The notes under the pieces are model-generated. The model did no database searches. It saw only the letters and a program-made list of their open reading frames with translations, and had not been told where the DNA came from. Source: Rothia nasimurium (GTDB lineage: Bacteria > Actinomycetota > Actinomycetes > Actinomycetales > Micrococcaceae). From it: a stretch of DNA of 64,000 nt. How positions within the stretch are numbered: the stretch's first letter is position 1; each line of letters starts with the position of its first letter. This document shows positions 46,774-55,193 of this stretch, in pieces. The stretch lies in NCBI RefSeq assembly GCF_004569295.1, contig NZ_SPQC01000003.1:1-64000 (forward strand), given 5' to 3'. The translations under genes and the position numbers were made by a program.

Positions 46774-47862
46774 TTACCGAGCTTCTGCCAGCAGTTCACG
46801 CACGCGCGGCATCACCTTGGTGCCGTAAAGCTCAATCGAGCTCATGGAGTGCTCGTGGGCCAGAGCGCCGTTAGAGAACTTAAGATCAAAGCGGTTGATG
46901 CCCAGCTTTTGAACGGTATCGGCAATTTTTTGCGCGACGGTTTCGGGCGAACCTACGTACAGGGCACCGTGTTCAATTTCGTGCTCAAATTCGCGCTCCC
47001 CCGCCTGGCCCCAGCCGCGCTCGGCACCGATCTTATTGCGTCCGGCAATCCAGTGCTCGCGCAGCTGTTTGCGGGCTTCTTCGTCGGTGTCGGCGATGTG
47101 GCCGGGTGAGTGCACAGCAATGGGCAGGGTTCCGTTGCCCAGCTGCTCGTTGGCCCGGCGGTAGAGGTCGGTGTAGGGCTTGAAGCGTTCAGCCGGCCCG
47201 CCAATGATAGCGAGCATGAGCGGGGTCTTGTACTGGGCCGCGCGGGCAACAGATTCCGGGCTGCCGCCAACGGCCAGCCAGTGCTTGAGAATTCCCTCGG
47301 TCTTGGGGTAAATCTCCTGGTTCACCAGGGGTTCACGATTGCCGGGGTTCCAGTTGAGGGGCTCCTGGGTGATGATTTTGGTGAAGAGGTCGAACTTCTC
47401 AGAAAAGAGGGAGTTGTAGTCTTCGAGCTTGTAGCCGAAGAGGGGGAAGGACTCGGTGAAGGAGCCTCGGCCCAGTACAGCTTCGGCGCGGCCGTTGCTG
47501 AGGGCGTTGATGGTGGCAAAGCGCTGGTAGACGCGGATGGGGTCATCGGATGAGAGGACGGTGACGGCCGAGCCCAGGTGGATGCGCTCTGTGGAGGTTG
47601 CCAGGCCCGCCAGGATGGTGTCGGGGGCGCTGACGGCGAAGTCAGGACGGTGGTGCTCACCGATGCCGAAGAAGTCGATGCCTACACGGTCAGCGAGCTG
47701 GCCCTGCTCTAGGACGTTGCGAATCACCTGGGCATGGTGCAGGCGGTTGCCTGCCAGGTCGGCGGTGGTGTCGCCGAAGGTGTCTAGCCCCATCTGGAAG
47801 GCGGTGTTATCAACGCTGGGCAGGCTGGGGCGTAGATCGGGGGCGGTGCTGATGCTGGTCAT
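46774..47862 (-). CDS. LLM-class flavin-dependent oxidoreductase
   Basis: 362 aa. Luciferase-like monooxygenase fold; the N-terminal block DFFGIGEHHRPDFAVSAP and the next LGSAVTVLSSDDPIRVYQRFATI are typical of the family. It uses FMNH2 or F420-type reduced flavin; the substrate is unknown. The N-terminal 25 residues (with the start ATG at 47862) are longer than in short members. Single gene on the minus strand. A long inverted repeat (47972-48029) lies 110 bp upstream of it. Confidence 0.9.
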   Translation of the reverse strand: MTSISTAPDLRPSLPSVDNTAFQMGLDTFGDTTADLAGNRLHHAQVIRNVLEQGQLADRVGIDFFGIGEHHRPDFAVSAPDTILAGLATSTERIHLGSAVTVLSSDDPIRVYQRFATINALSNGRAEAVLGRGSFTESFPLFGYKLEDYNSLFSEKFDLFTKIITQEPLNWNPGNREPLVNQEIYPKTEGILKHWLAVGGSPESVARAAQYKTPLMLAIIGGPAERFKPYTDLYRRANEQLGNGTLPIAVHSPGHIADTDEEARKQLREHWIAGRNKIGAERGWGQAGEREFEHEIEHGALYVGSPETVAQKIADTVQKLGINRFDLKFSNGALAHEHSMSSIELYGTKVMPRVRELLAEAR

Positions 47863-47971
47863 TTCGATTACCTTTCGGTGCTGTGTTGATCGTTTACAGG
47901 AGGTTCAACACCAGCCTACATTACTTTATTCCGAAAGTTTTTTGTGGCGCGGCGAGTAGCCATGTCTTAAA

Positions 47972-48029
47972 TGTAGCGATGGTTGCCATCAGCACGAATC
48001 TCTTTCGCGCAGATGGCACCATCGTTACA
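47972..48029. repeat. 26-27-bp imperfect inverted repeat
   Basis: Left arm 47972-47998 and right arm 48004-48029 pair along nearly their full length, with one bulge and three mismatches, leaving a 5-nt loop (TCTCT). It lies between the LLM gene start and the hspR stop codon (48051). No T-run. It may end the dnaK operon transcript, or be a regulatory site for the LLM gene. Confidence 0.7.
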
Positions 48030-48050
48030 GTCAGGGTCTAGGGGTCGGGT

Positions 48051-48476
48051 TTAGCGCGGCCGGTAGAGCACCACGGCCTGGGAGGTCTGGCGGACAGCCG
48101 GACGCTTGCCCCGGGCCAGGTGCACAGCCCCACCTGAGGTTCCGGCAGCGAAGACGCGGGAGCCGTCCTGCAGACGATTACGTAGGGCCTCATTTTCAGC
48201 CTGCAGCTCGCTCATGCGGGCCCGCAAGGCCTCCACCTGGTTCTCGAGCTGCATAATGCGCTTAATACCCTCGAGGGAGACACCGGACTGGGAAAGTTCC
48301 TGAACCTCCTGGAGTTTCTGCACGTCGCGCTCGGAGTAGCGGCGGGCCCGCCCCGGTGCACGCTGGGGCTGCACCAGCCCTAGCCGGTCGTACTGGCGCA
48401 GGGTCTGCGGGTGCATACCGGCAAGTTCGGCAGCTACAGAGATAACGAAGACCGGGCGGTCAGATTCGAGAGCCAT
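48051..48476 (-). CDS. hspR: heat-shock repressor HspR (MerR family)
   Basis: 141 aa. N-terminal MerR helix-turn-helix: VISVAAELAGMHPQTLRQYDRLGL, followed by RRYSERDVQKLQEVQEL. The central part is a coiled coil. HspR represses the dnaK operon by binding HAIR inverted repeats; two such boxes lie upstream of dnaK (52063 and 52135). DnaK is known to act as co-repressor in Streptomyces. Last gene of the operon, two bases after dnaJ. Confidence 0.95.
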   Translation of the reverse strand: MALESDRPVFVISVAAELAGMHPQTLRQYDRLGLVQPQRAPGRARRYSERDVQKLQEVQELSQSGVSLEGIKRIMQLENQVEALRARMSELQAENEALRNRLQDGSRVFAAGTSGGAVHLARGKRPAVRQTSQAVVLYRPR

Positions 48477-48478
48477 TC

Positions 48479-49468
48479 TTAGTCACCAGCTTTCCTCAGC
48501 AGGTCCTCACGGGGGTTGGTCTGAGGCGCAATCGCGAAGAAGGCATCGAGAGCTGCCTCAGCTTCGGGTGTGAGGTTGGTGGGCAGCTGTACCTCGGGGA
48601 TGACCAGCATATCGCCGGTGCCTTTCTTGGTCACGAAGCCGCGGCCCTTAGCACGCAGCTTACGCCCGGACGGCGAACCGGCAGCCAGACGGAGTTTGAC
48701 GCTCCCACCGTCGAGGGTGGGGGCTTCAATGACGCCGCCCTTAACGGCTTCTTCCAGGGTGACGGGCACGCGCACGAGCAGGTTATCGCCCTCGCGGTCA
48801 AAGACGGGGTGAGAATCTACGCGGACGGTGACGATCAGGTCCCCTGCCCCACCGGCACCGGGGTGCCCCTTGCCTCGGGCACGGATTTTCTGGCCGTCCT
48901 TGACGCCGCGCGGCAGGCGAACCTGGGCCTGAGAGCCACCGGGGCGGAACACCGAGACCTCAGCGCCATCGTAGGCCTGCTGGAAGGTGATGCGGGCGCT
49001 GGTAGTGGCGTCCTCACCCTTGGGAGCTGAGAAGCCACCGCCTGGGAACCCACCCACACCGCCAGGGAAACCACCGGCGGAGCGTCCGGCCCCGCCAAAG
49101 CCAGCACCGCCGCCGAACATGCCGCCCAGCAGGTCTTCAATGTTGATGCCACCAGCACCGCTGCCGGGGAAGCCACCTGCACCGCCGGGGAACCCACCAG
49201 AGAAGCCGCCGCCAGCCCCGCCGAAGCCTGCGGCCCCGTATTTACGGATCTGGTCGTACTCTTCCTTCTGCTTGGGGTCTGAGAGCACGTCATAGGCCTC
49301 TGAGACCTCCTTGAACTTCTTCTCAGCAGCCTCGTCGCCGGGGTTCTGGTCGGGGTGGTACTTGCGGGCCAGTTTGCGGTAGGCCTTCTTGATATCTGCC
49401 TCGGAGGAATCCTCGGCTACGCCTAGTACCTTATAAAAATCTTGATGGAGCCAGTTTTCGCTCGCCAT
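48479..49468 (-). CDS. dnaJ: J-domain co-chaperone without zinc finger (CbpA/DnaJ type II)
   Basis: 329 aa. J domain (residues 10-75) with the essential HPD in [10 protein letters not shown] long Gly/Phe-rich linker (about 80-160) follows, then the C-terminal substrate-binding domains. No cysteine occurs anywhere, so the zinc-finger region of classical DnaJ is absent; this is type II, as in other Micrococcales dnaK operons I know of. It delivers clients to DnaK and stimulates its ATPase. Gene order dnaK-grpE-dnaJ-hspR. Confidence 0.94.
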   Translation of the reverse strand: MASENWLHQDFYKVLGVAEDSSEADIKKAYRKLARKYHPDQNPGDEAAEKKFKEVSEAYDVLSDPKQKEEYDQIRKYGAAGFGGAGGGFSGGFPGGAGGFPGSGAGGINIEDLLGGMFGGGAGFGGAGRSAGGFPGGVGGFPGGGFSAPKGEDATTSARITFQQAYDGAEVSVFRPGGSQAQVRLPRGVKDGQKIRARGKGHPGAGGAGDLIVTVRVDSHPVFDREGDNLLVRVPVTLEEAVKGGVIEAPTLDGGSVKLRLAAGSPSGRKLRAKGRGFVTKKGTGDMLVIPEVQLPTNLTPEAEAALDAFFAIAPQTNPREDLLRKAGD

Positions 49469-49564
49469 ATGCCTCTCCTTCCGAGGTAGATCTTGTGTCT
49501 TTTAGGGGGTAGAACTGGGCGGGCACCCAGCCTGACGTATCAGGCCGGGTGCCCGCCCGCGTCC

Positions 49565-50170
49565 TTATTCTGCTACCGCTACGGCTACCTGGGCGGTGCG
49601 AACCACGCGGTCCTTCACCTTGTAACCGTTGCGCAGGACCATGGAGACTGAATCAGGCTCAACCTCGCTGGTGGGCTGCTGCAGTACAGCCTCGTGCACC
49701 TGGGGATCGAAGGGTTCGCCAACCTCGCCGAATCGCTCAAGACCCTGCTTGGTCAGGGTTTCTTCGAGCTTATTGGCAATCGCGGCGAAGGGGCCTTCTT
49801 CAAGGTCGCCGTGCTTGCGGGCGGCATCGATATCGTCGATGACAGGCAGCAGGGCGGCAACCAGGTCGGCGATAACGAAATCGCGCAGCTGGTCCTTTTC
49901 CTTGGTGGTGCGGTTCTTGTAGTTGGTGAACTCGGCCTGAAGGCGGCGCAAATCCTCAAGACGCTCGGCGGCAAGAGCCGCATCAGCGTTATCGGTTGCC
50001 TCTGCACTATCGCCGACCTCGGTCGCGGCAGACTCTTCGCCTGCCGCAGCGTCAGCAGCTACACCTTCGGGCTCGGGGTGGTCTTCAGCAGCCGGGGCGG
50101 CGAAGGCTTCCTCCAGAGGGTCGGTACCCTCGGGCTGGTTGTCGACGGGCTCGTTGGTGTTCTCAGCCAT
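49565..50170 (-). CDS. grpE: nucleotide exchange factor GrpE
   Basis: 201 aa. Acidic, disordered N-terminus (1-70), then the long coiled coil (RLQAEFTNYKNRTTKEKDQLRD) and the C-terminal beta domain with GEPFDPQVHEAVLQQP and the ending NGYKVKDRVVRTAQVAVA. It releases ADP from DnaK. The 2-bp gap from the dnaK stop indicates tight coupling. Confidence 0.96.
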   Translation of the reverse strand: MAENTNEPVDNQPEGTDPLEEAFAAPAAEDHPEPEGVAADAAAGEESAATEVGDSAEATDNADAALAAERLEDLRRLQAEFTNYKNRTTKEKDQLRDFVIADLVAALLPVIDDIDAARKHGDLEEGPFAAIANKLEETLTKQGLERFGEVGEPFDPQVHEAVLQQPTSEVEPDSVSMVLRNGYKVKDRVVRTAQVAVAVAE

Positions 50171-50172
50171 GA

Positions 50173-52020
50173 TTAGTTCTTCTTCTCGTCTTCTTCATCG
50201 ATTACTTCGGCGTCAACGACGTCCTCGTCTTCAGCCTTGGTACCTTCACCGGCTGCTGCATCTGCCTGGGCCTGAGCGTAGAGAGCCTCGCCCAGCTTGG
50301 TCTGAGATGCCTGCAGCTTCTCGAAAGCGGCCTTGACGGCGTCATCGTCTTCACCTTCAAGGGCAGCCTTCAGGGCGTCAACGTCGGCCTGAACCTCGGC
50401 CTTGACGTCCTCGGGCAGCTTCTCGTCGTTGTCCTTGATGAGCTTCTCGATGGAGTAAGCGGTGTTCTCAGCAGCGTTGCGGGTCTCGGCTGCCTCGCGG
50501 CGGGCCTTGTCCTGCTCAGCGTGAGCCTCGGCGTCCTTGACCATACGGTCGATGTCTTCCTTGGAGAGGGAGGTACCGCCGGTGATGGTCATAGACTGCT
50601 CGGTGCCGGTGCCCTTGTCCTTAGCTGAGACGTGCACGATGCCGTTGGCGTCGATGTCGAAGGTAACTTCAATCTGGGGGACGCCGCGGGGGGCGGGTGC
50701 GATGCCGGTCAGTTCGAAGGTACCCAGGTTCTTGTTGTCGCGGGTGAACTCACGCTCGCCCTGGAAGACCTGAATCGATACTGAGGGCTGGTTGTCTTCA
50801 GCGGTGGTGAAGGTTTCGGAACGCTTGGTGGGGATCGCGGTGTTGCGCTCGATCAGCTTGGTCATCACGCCACCCTTGGTCTCGATGCCGAGTGAGAGGG
50901 GGGTGACGTCGATGAGCAGAACGTCCTTGCGCTCACCCTTCAGAACGCCTGCCTGAAGGGCTGCGCCCATGGCGACGACCTCGTCGGGGTTGACGCCCTT
51001 GTTGGGCTCGCGACCACCCGAGAGTTCCTTGACGACCTCGGTGACGGCGGGCATGCGGGTTGAGCCACCAACCAGCACGATGTGGGCGATGTCTGAAACC
51101 TTGACGCCAGCTTCAGCAATCACGTCGTTGAAGGGCTTCTTGGTGCGCTCGATCAGGTCTGCGGTCATGTCCTGGAACTTGGCGCGGGTCAGCTTTTCAT
51201 CCAGGTGGATAGGGCCCTCAGGGGTGACGGACAGGTACTGCAGGGAGATGTTGGTGGAGGTTGCAGAAGACAGTTCCTTCTTGGCCTGCTCTGCGGCTTC
51301 ACGCAGGCGCTGCAGGGCAATCTTGTCCTTGGAAAGGTCGGCGCCGGTCTTGGACTTGACCTGCTCCAGCAGGAAGTCGACGATGCGCTGGTCCCAGTCG
51401 TCGCCACCCAGGCGGTTGTCGCCGGAGGTTGCGCGTACCTGGATGGTGGAGAAGCCGTCTTCGTCCTTGCCAACTTCGAGCAGGGAGACATCGAAGGTAC
51501 CGCCACCGAGGTCGAAGACCAGAATCAGTTCGTCTTCGTTACCCTTGTCGAGGCCGTAGGCCAGGGCTGCTGCGGTGGGCTCGTTGACGATACGCAGGAC
51601 GTTGAGACCCGCGATTTCACCAGCTTCCTTGGTGGCCTGACGTTCGGCATCGTTGAAGTAGGCAGGGACGGTGATGACGGCGTCGGTGACCTTGTCGTTC
51701 AGGTAGGCTTCAGCGTCACCCTTGAGCTTCATGAGGGTACGGGCTGAGATTTCCTGGGCGGTGTACTTCTTGCCGTCGATGTCGGTGGTCCAGTTGGTGC
51801 CCATGTGGCGCTTGACGGAAGCGATGGTGCGATCAACGTTGGTGACTGCCTGGCGCTTTGCGACATCGCCGACCAGAACTTCGCCGTCCTTTGAGAAAGC
51901 TACGACGGAGGGGGTGGTGCGGGCGCCTTCTGCGTTGGCGATGACGGTGGGCTCACCACCCTCGAGGACTGATACAACTGAGTTGGTAGTACCGAGGTCA
52001 ATACCTACTGCACGTGACAT
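50173..52020 (-). CDS. dnaK: chaperone DnaK (Hsp70)
   Basis: 615 aa. ATPase domain opens with [19 protein letters not shown]; the phosphate loops [18 protein letters not shown] and [14 protein letters not shown] are intact. The substrate-binding domain follows after the linker [14 protein letters not shown]. The C-terminal lid ends in an acidic tail (DEEDEKKN). First gene of the heat-shock operon, controlled by HspR through two HAIR boxes just upstream. Confidence 0.98.
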   Translation of the reverse strand: MSRAVGIDLGTTNSVVSVLEGGEPTVIANAEGARTTPSVVAFSKDGEVLVGDVAKRQAVTNVDRTIASVKRHMGTNWTTDIDGKKYTAQEISARTLMKLKGDAEAYLNDKVTDAVITVPAYFNDAERQATKEAGEIAGLNVLRIVNEPTAAALAYGLDKGNEDELILVFDLGGGTFDVSLLEVGKDEDGFSTIQVRATSGDNRLGGDDWDQRIVDFLLEQVKSKTGADLSKDKIALQRLREAAEQAKKELSSATSTNISLQYLSVTPEGPIHLDEKLTRAKFQDMTADLIERTKKPFNDVIAEAGVKVSDIAHIVLVGGSTRMPAVTEVVKELSGGREPNKGVNPDEVVAMGAALQAGVLKGERKDVLLIDVTPLSLGIETKGGVMTKLIERNTAIPTKRSETFTTAEDNQPSVSIQVFQGEREFTRDNKNLGTFELTGIAPAPRGVPQIEVTFDIDANGIVHVSAKDKGTGTEQSMTITGGTSLSKEDIDRMVKDAEAHAEQDKARREAAETRNAAENTAYSIEKLIKDNDEKLPEDVKAEVQADVDALKAALEGEDDDAVKAAFEKLQASQTKLGEALYAQAQADAAAGEGTKAEDEDVVDAEVIDEEDEKKN

Positions 52021-52062
52021 GTTTACTCCTTATGGTTTGGTTATCTGTACATCTTTCAAACA

Positions 52063-52085
52063 AGTTGAGTCGCGTGGACTCAACT
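52063..52085 (-). promoter_or_regulatory. HAIR operator (HspR box) 1 of the dnaK operon
   Basis: AGTTGAGT-N7-ACTCAACT, perfect 8-bp arms with 7-bp spacer, 43 bp before the dnaK ATG. It fits the HspR consensus CTTGAGT-N7-ACTCAAG. Confidence 0.9.
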
Positions 52086-52134
52086 CGTTTGTCTTGATAT
52101 CTAGTTTGCCATGTTTTAAACAGAAGTCAACAGA

Positions 52135-52155
52135 GCTGAGTCAAAAAGACTCAAC
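52135..52155 (-). promoter_or_regulatory. HAIR operator (HspR box) 2 of the dnaK operon
   Basis: GCTGAGT-N7-ACTCAAC, one mismatch between arms, 72 bp from box 1. The region between them (52086-52134) is AT-rich and probably contains the dnaK promoter; TTGACT is visible on the minus strand. Confidence 0.82.
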
Positions 52156-52275
52156 TTTTTTGCGCAGATAAAATTTAAACTAGTGGGGGAGCGGACGGAC
52201 GCCCGCCCCGCCCTTGCAAGGCAAAGGCGGGTGACGGCGTCCACACCTTTTAAAACCCTGAAAATGAACACAAAA

Positions 52276-52307
52276 AGTCGGCACCCCACAACAAGGAGGT
52301 GCTGACT
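52276..52307 (-). terminator. terminator on the minus strand near 52.3 kb
   Basis: 10-bp stem (one G-U) 52276-52285 / 52298-52307. Read on the minus strand it is followed by TTTTT. A further perfect 8-bp hairpin GTTGCGCT / AGCGCAAC (52315-52337) lies between it and the small membrane protein gene it probably terminates. Confidence 0.75.
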
Positions 52308-52381
52308 CGGCAAAGTTGCGCTAGACCCCAGCGCAACCAAGGGGCAACGCACTGCGTTCTAGAACCTACAGAAGGTGTTCT

Positions 52382-52630
52382 CTACCCACCGAAGACGCCG
52401 GAGATCATAAGCCCCGACAGGATAGCTATGGCAATACCGATAGCCAACATCCCTCCAACAAGCAGACCCATGTTTTTCTTTTTCGGGCCAGCGGGAGGCT
52501 GAGGCATGGGGCTGCCAATAAGGGTATCGGGCGCCTGAGTGCCAGGTACGGGTTGCGCAACCCCATCAGTAAATGCTGCCTGCCCGGCGGGAGGCAGATT
52601 GAGGTCTGGCGTAGTGGGCTGGTTGGTCAT
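52382..52630 (-). CDS. small Pro-rich single-helix membrane protein
   Basis: 82 aa. Pro/Ala-rich hydrophilic N-terminal half (1-52), a short KKK cluster, and one C-terminal membrane helix (MGLLVGGMLAIGIAIAILSGLM). A tail-in topology with the Pro-rich part in the cytoplasm is predicted. It is common in actinobacteria as an unnamed protein; I do not know a function. Upstream (52648-52664) GCACA-N7-TGTGC may be a regulator site. Confidence 0.65.
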   Translation of the reverse strand: MTNQPTTPDLNLPPAGQAAFTDGVAQPVPGTQAPDTLIGSPMPQPPAGPKKKNMGLLVGGMLAIGIAIAILSGLMISGVFGG

Positions 52631-52791
52631 GGAGAATCACACCCTTCGCACATATAGTGTGTGCTAGCCAACTTTCCTGGTGATAATGGTCAGCTTGGTT
52701 ATATTTCGTGCGGTGTTTACGTCTTCCTGTGCTATCTTTGGGCTCCTTTGCCGCCAGTTTCGAGCTCGACCCGTAGCACCCGTTCGTGAAC

Positions 52792-52898
52792 GCAACATGT
52801 TGCAGCCACCGCCACATATACATATGTACGGTCACGAGAAGCAGATTTTAGGTGAGGTACGCAAAAGCCCCGCAGGTGTGTGACCTGCGGGGCTTTTG
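52792..52898 (+). ncRNA. candidate small transcript ending in a strong terminator
   Basis: No convincing gene lies between 52631 and 53122. A perfect 16-bp stem CAAAAGCCCCGCAGGT (52862-52877) / ACCTGCGGGGCTTTTG (52883-52898) with a T-rich end sits there, with nothing annotated upstream on the plus strand. Two perfect palindromes, GCAACATGTTGC (52792-52803) and TACATATGTA (52819-52828), precede it. A 19-codon frame from ATG 52824 exists but has no ribosome-binding site. A small RNA or short-peptide transcript is possible; the start is not defined. Confidence 0.35.
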
Positions 52899-53122
52899 TC
52901 ATCTCGAAAGAACTCAAGAAACTGGGTGTCTGGTGCTGCTCTTCTCAGTTCACTGCTGTATGAACCGGGCAAACCTTCTTGCCTAAGAGCCACCATCAAG
53001 TGTGTGTACCTGTAAGACTATACACAGGTTGCCCTTATTTTCCGCCTTAGAGCGAACTTTTTACCACTTTTATTCAGCTTCCCTGCCCGCCCACCTTTTC
53101 CCGAAAGCTTCATGGGAACATA

Positions 53123-53614
53123 GTGAGTATGTATCGAATCATGACTGTATGCACCGGAAATATCTGCCGCTCCCCCATGGGCGAGTACCTCATCAAGCAG
53201 GCTGCCACCCAGGCAGGGCTCGCCGTAGAGGTCGCCTCCAGCGGCATTTCTAACGAAGAAGAGGGCAACCCCATCGACCACCGGGCCAAGAAGGTGCTCG
53301 ATGAGCTCAACATCAATACCGGCTCCCACCGAGCCCAGCAGTTCACCCGGGCCGATTTTGACCGCTACGACCTGCTTCTAGCCATGGACACCAACCACTA
53401 CCGGGCCCTCAAGCGCCTAGCCCCTAACGACGAGGCTGCGGCCAAGGTCCGACTCATGCGCGAGTTCGACCCGGCTGTCGCAGAGCAGCCCCTTGACCGG
53501 CTGGGCATCTACGACCCCTGGTACGGTGATATGAGCAACTTCTACGAAACCTTCCAGATGATTCGGGACGCTGTGCCCGGAGTCATCAAACACGCCCAGG
53601 CACGCAGCAACTAA
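53123..53614 (+). CDS. low-molecular-weight protein tyrosine phosphatase
   Basis: 163 aa from GTG 53123, or 161 from ATG 53129. The catalytic CX5R loop is CTGNICRS near the N-terminus, followed by PMGEYLI, and the general acid Asp lies in DPWYGD near residue 130. It is the size of PtpA/Wzb-like enzymes, which dephosphorylate Tyr of bacterial kinases or secreted targets. No kinase gene is nearby. Convergent with the SNF2 pseudogene: its stop is at 53612-53614. Confidence 0.93.
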   Translation: MSMYRIMTVCTGNICRSPMGEYLIKQAATQAGLAVEVASSGISNEEEGNPIDHRAKKVLDELNINTGSHRAQQFTRADFDRYDLLLAMDTNHYRALKRLAPNDEAAAKVRLMREFDPAVAEQPLDRLGIYDPWYGDMSNFYETFQMIRDAVPGVIKHAQARSN

Positions 53615-54376
53615 CCCTCAGCCGTCCCCTCACTATCGGCCACGGGCGCGGCAGCGTCCAGGCTGAGGATTTCGATCATGCGTTCGTCGACGGTGTTGGC
53701 GCCGAGTAGGCGGTAGACATCGACGGCGTGGGTTTGGCCCATGCGGTGGGCGCGGGCGATGGCTTGGGCTTCGATGGTGGGTTTGAACTGGGGTTCGGCG
53801 AGGATGACGACGGAGGCTGATTGGATGTTGAGTCCAGCGCCTGCGGCGGTGATTTGGGCCAGTAGGACAGAGCCGGGGCGGCGTCCTTGAGCCTGTCGAC
53901 GGCGGCTTGGCGTTCGGCTGGGGCATGGTGCCGGTGACGGTTCCGATGGTTTTGGTGCCGAGGGCGGTTTCGAGGCGGGTGAGGGCACCGGAGGTGGATG
54001 CCAGCCGCTCAGCAAGGGCTGCGCTGGCAGCTTCTGCGGCGCGGCGCTTTTGGCCGCCAAAGAGTCGGTTGAGCAGGCCGCCGCTCCCGGCCTAGATATC
54101 TGCCAGAAGGGCAGGAAGGTTGTCACCTGCTGCGGCAAGGGTGCGCAGGTCATCGTGCAGGGAGGGGTTTTGGTTGCGCCAGAACTGCTGGGTGAGCCAG
54201 GTGGAAAGGTTCTCGATAGAAGCGGGCGCCAACGGGGCGAAGCGGTAGAGGGAGCCTGCGTAGCCCTCAGGCAGGTTGAAGCGCAGGGCGGTGGGGGCGG
54301 CTAGGGCCGCGAGGGTGGCTTGGCTGCGCTGGCTGGCGTGGAGCAGGGCTGTGCCCTGGGCTTCTTCGGTGCTCAT
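53611..54376 (-). pseudogene. remnant of a SNF2-type helicase
   Basis: ATG 54376 (MSTEEAQGTALLHAS) opens a frame ended by TAG at 54092-54094 after 94 codons. The same frame goes on (LLNRLFGGQKRRAAEAAS) to TGTMPQ at about 53918. One base is missing there; the second frame runs ERQAAVDRLKDAA. Another base is missing near 53875-53878, in a run of four G. The last frame is a clear helicase-C end: AQITAAGAGLNIQSASVV ... IARAHRMGQT. No Walker A or DEAD/DEAQ segment is present. So it carries one nonsense codon, two frameshifts and a large deletion of the ATPase core. Frameshift sites are homopolymer-like, so sequencing error cannot fully be excluded, but the lost core makes a pseudogene most likely. 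Confidence 0.88.
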
Positions 54377-54467
54377 GTGTTCCCCTGGTTGTCGGTGGAG
54401 CCGGTTGGCTTGTTTCTCATTATGGCTTAGCAGGTCGCCCCAGTGCGGTAGCCTGAGGGCAGTAGTT

Positions 54468-55115
54468 ATGGCAAAGGTGAAGGAGGCCGGGGTGCTTGAG
54501 CTAACGGGGCTAGATTCACTCGGTGAGGTGGTGGTGCGGGCCCACCAGCAGGTGCGGGGTGGGCGGCCGCTGCTGGTGGCGATTGACGGACGCAGCGGGT
54601 CGGGTAAAACCACCCTGACTGCTGAGCTGGCTACCTGGTTGAGCAAGCGGGGTATCGCAGCCGAGGTCTTTCATTTAGAAGGCCTCTACCAGGGCTGGAG
54701 CGGGCTGGCCCAGGCTGCCCTGGTATGGCAGCAGCTTGCCGAGGCCGTGGCGGACGGACGCGCCAACTCCCCCGAGACTGCCCCGCACTGGTTTGGCTGG
54801 GATTGGGGTAGCTCTCAGACAACCGGACCACACCCTTTTACCGCTGCCCAGCAGGCGGCGGGCGGCGTGCTCATCGCTGAGGGGGTGGGAGCTCTGACCG
54901 GCACCCACGATGTGGGTGTTTTCGTGGAGCTTGATACCGCGCGCCGCAGGCAGCGGGCCCTAGCCCGGGACGGAGAAACCTACCGCCCCTACTGGGACAT
55001 GTGGGCAGAACAAGAAGCCGACCTGCTGGCAGCCTACGCAAGCGCCTATGCGGGGCGGGCGTCCGCTATGTTCAGCGGTAGGTCATATTTTTTCATTTCT
55101 GCAACATCACATTAG
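54468..55115 (+). CDS. P-loop ATPase, uridine-kinase-like
   Basis: 215 aa from ATG 54468 (GAGGGC eight bases upstream). Walker A GRSGSGKTT at about residues 37-45 and a DVGVFVELD core strand later. It resembles the uridine/panthothenate-kinase-like NTPases common in actinobacteria, with (D/E)G-x-G-x-GKT and an acidic helix (YWDMWAEQEADLL). The last ten residues (SYFFISATSH) come from AT-rich DNA unlike the rest and do not look like the family's normal tail, so the C-terminus may be altered or truncated. Substrate unknown. Confidence 0.78.
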   Translation: MAKVKEAGVLELTGLDSLGEVVVRAHQQVRGGRPLLVAIDGRSGSGKTTLTAELATWLSKRGIAAEVFHLEGLYQGWSGLAQAALVWQQLAEAVADGRANSPETAPHWFGWDWGSSQTTGPHPFTAAQQAAGGVLIAEGVGALTGTHDVGVFVELDTARRRQRALARDGETYRPYWDMWAEQEADLLAAYASAYAGRASAMFSGRSYFFISATSH

Positions 55116-55193
55116 TTTCCCTATCAAATAAGAAACCGGCAGGCGTAGAATGGACGGGTTGAAAACCGCCCACAAGAGGAAGACCCACCGCCG

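Noticed and set aside
52824-52883. 19-codon open frame before the terminator at 52862
   Set aside because: No ribosome-binding site and it runs through the terminator stem; kept only as a note under the candidate transcript.
53611-54153. 180-residue minus-strand frame as one intact protein
   Set aside because: Only its last 85 or so residues are helicase-like; the first part is out of frame with the helicase remnant and Pro-rich.
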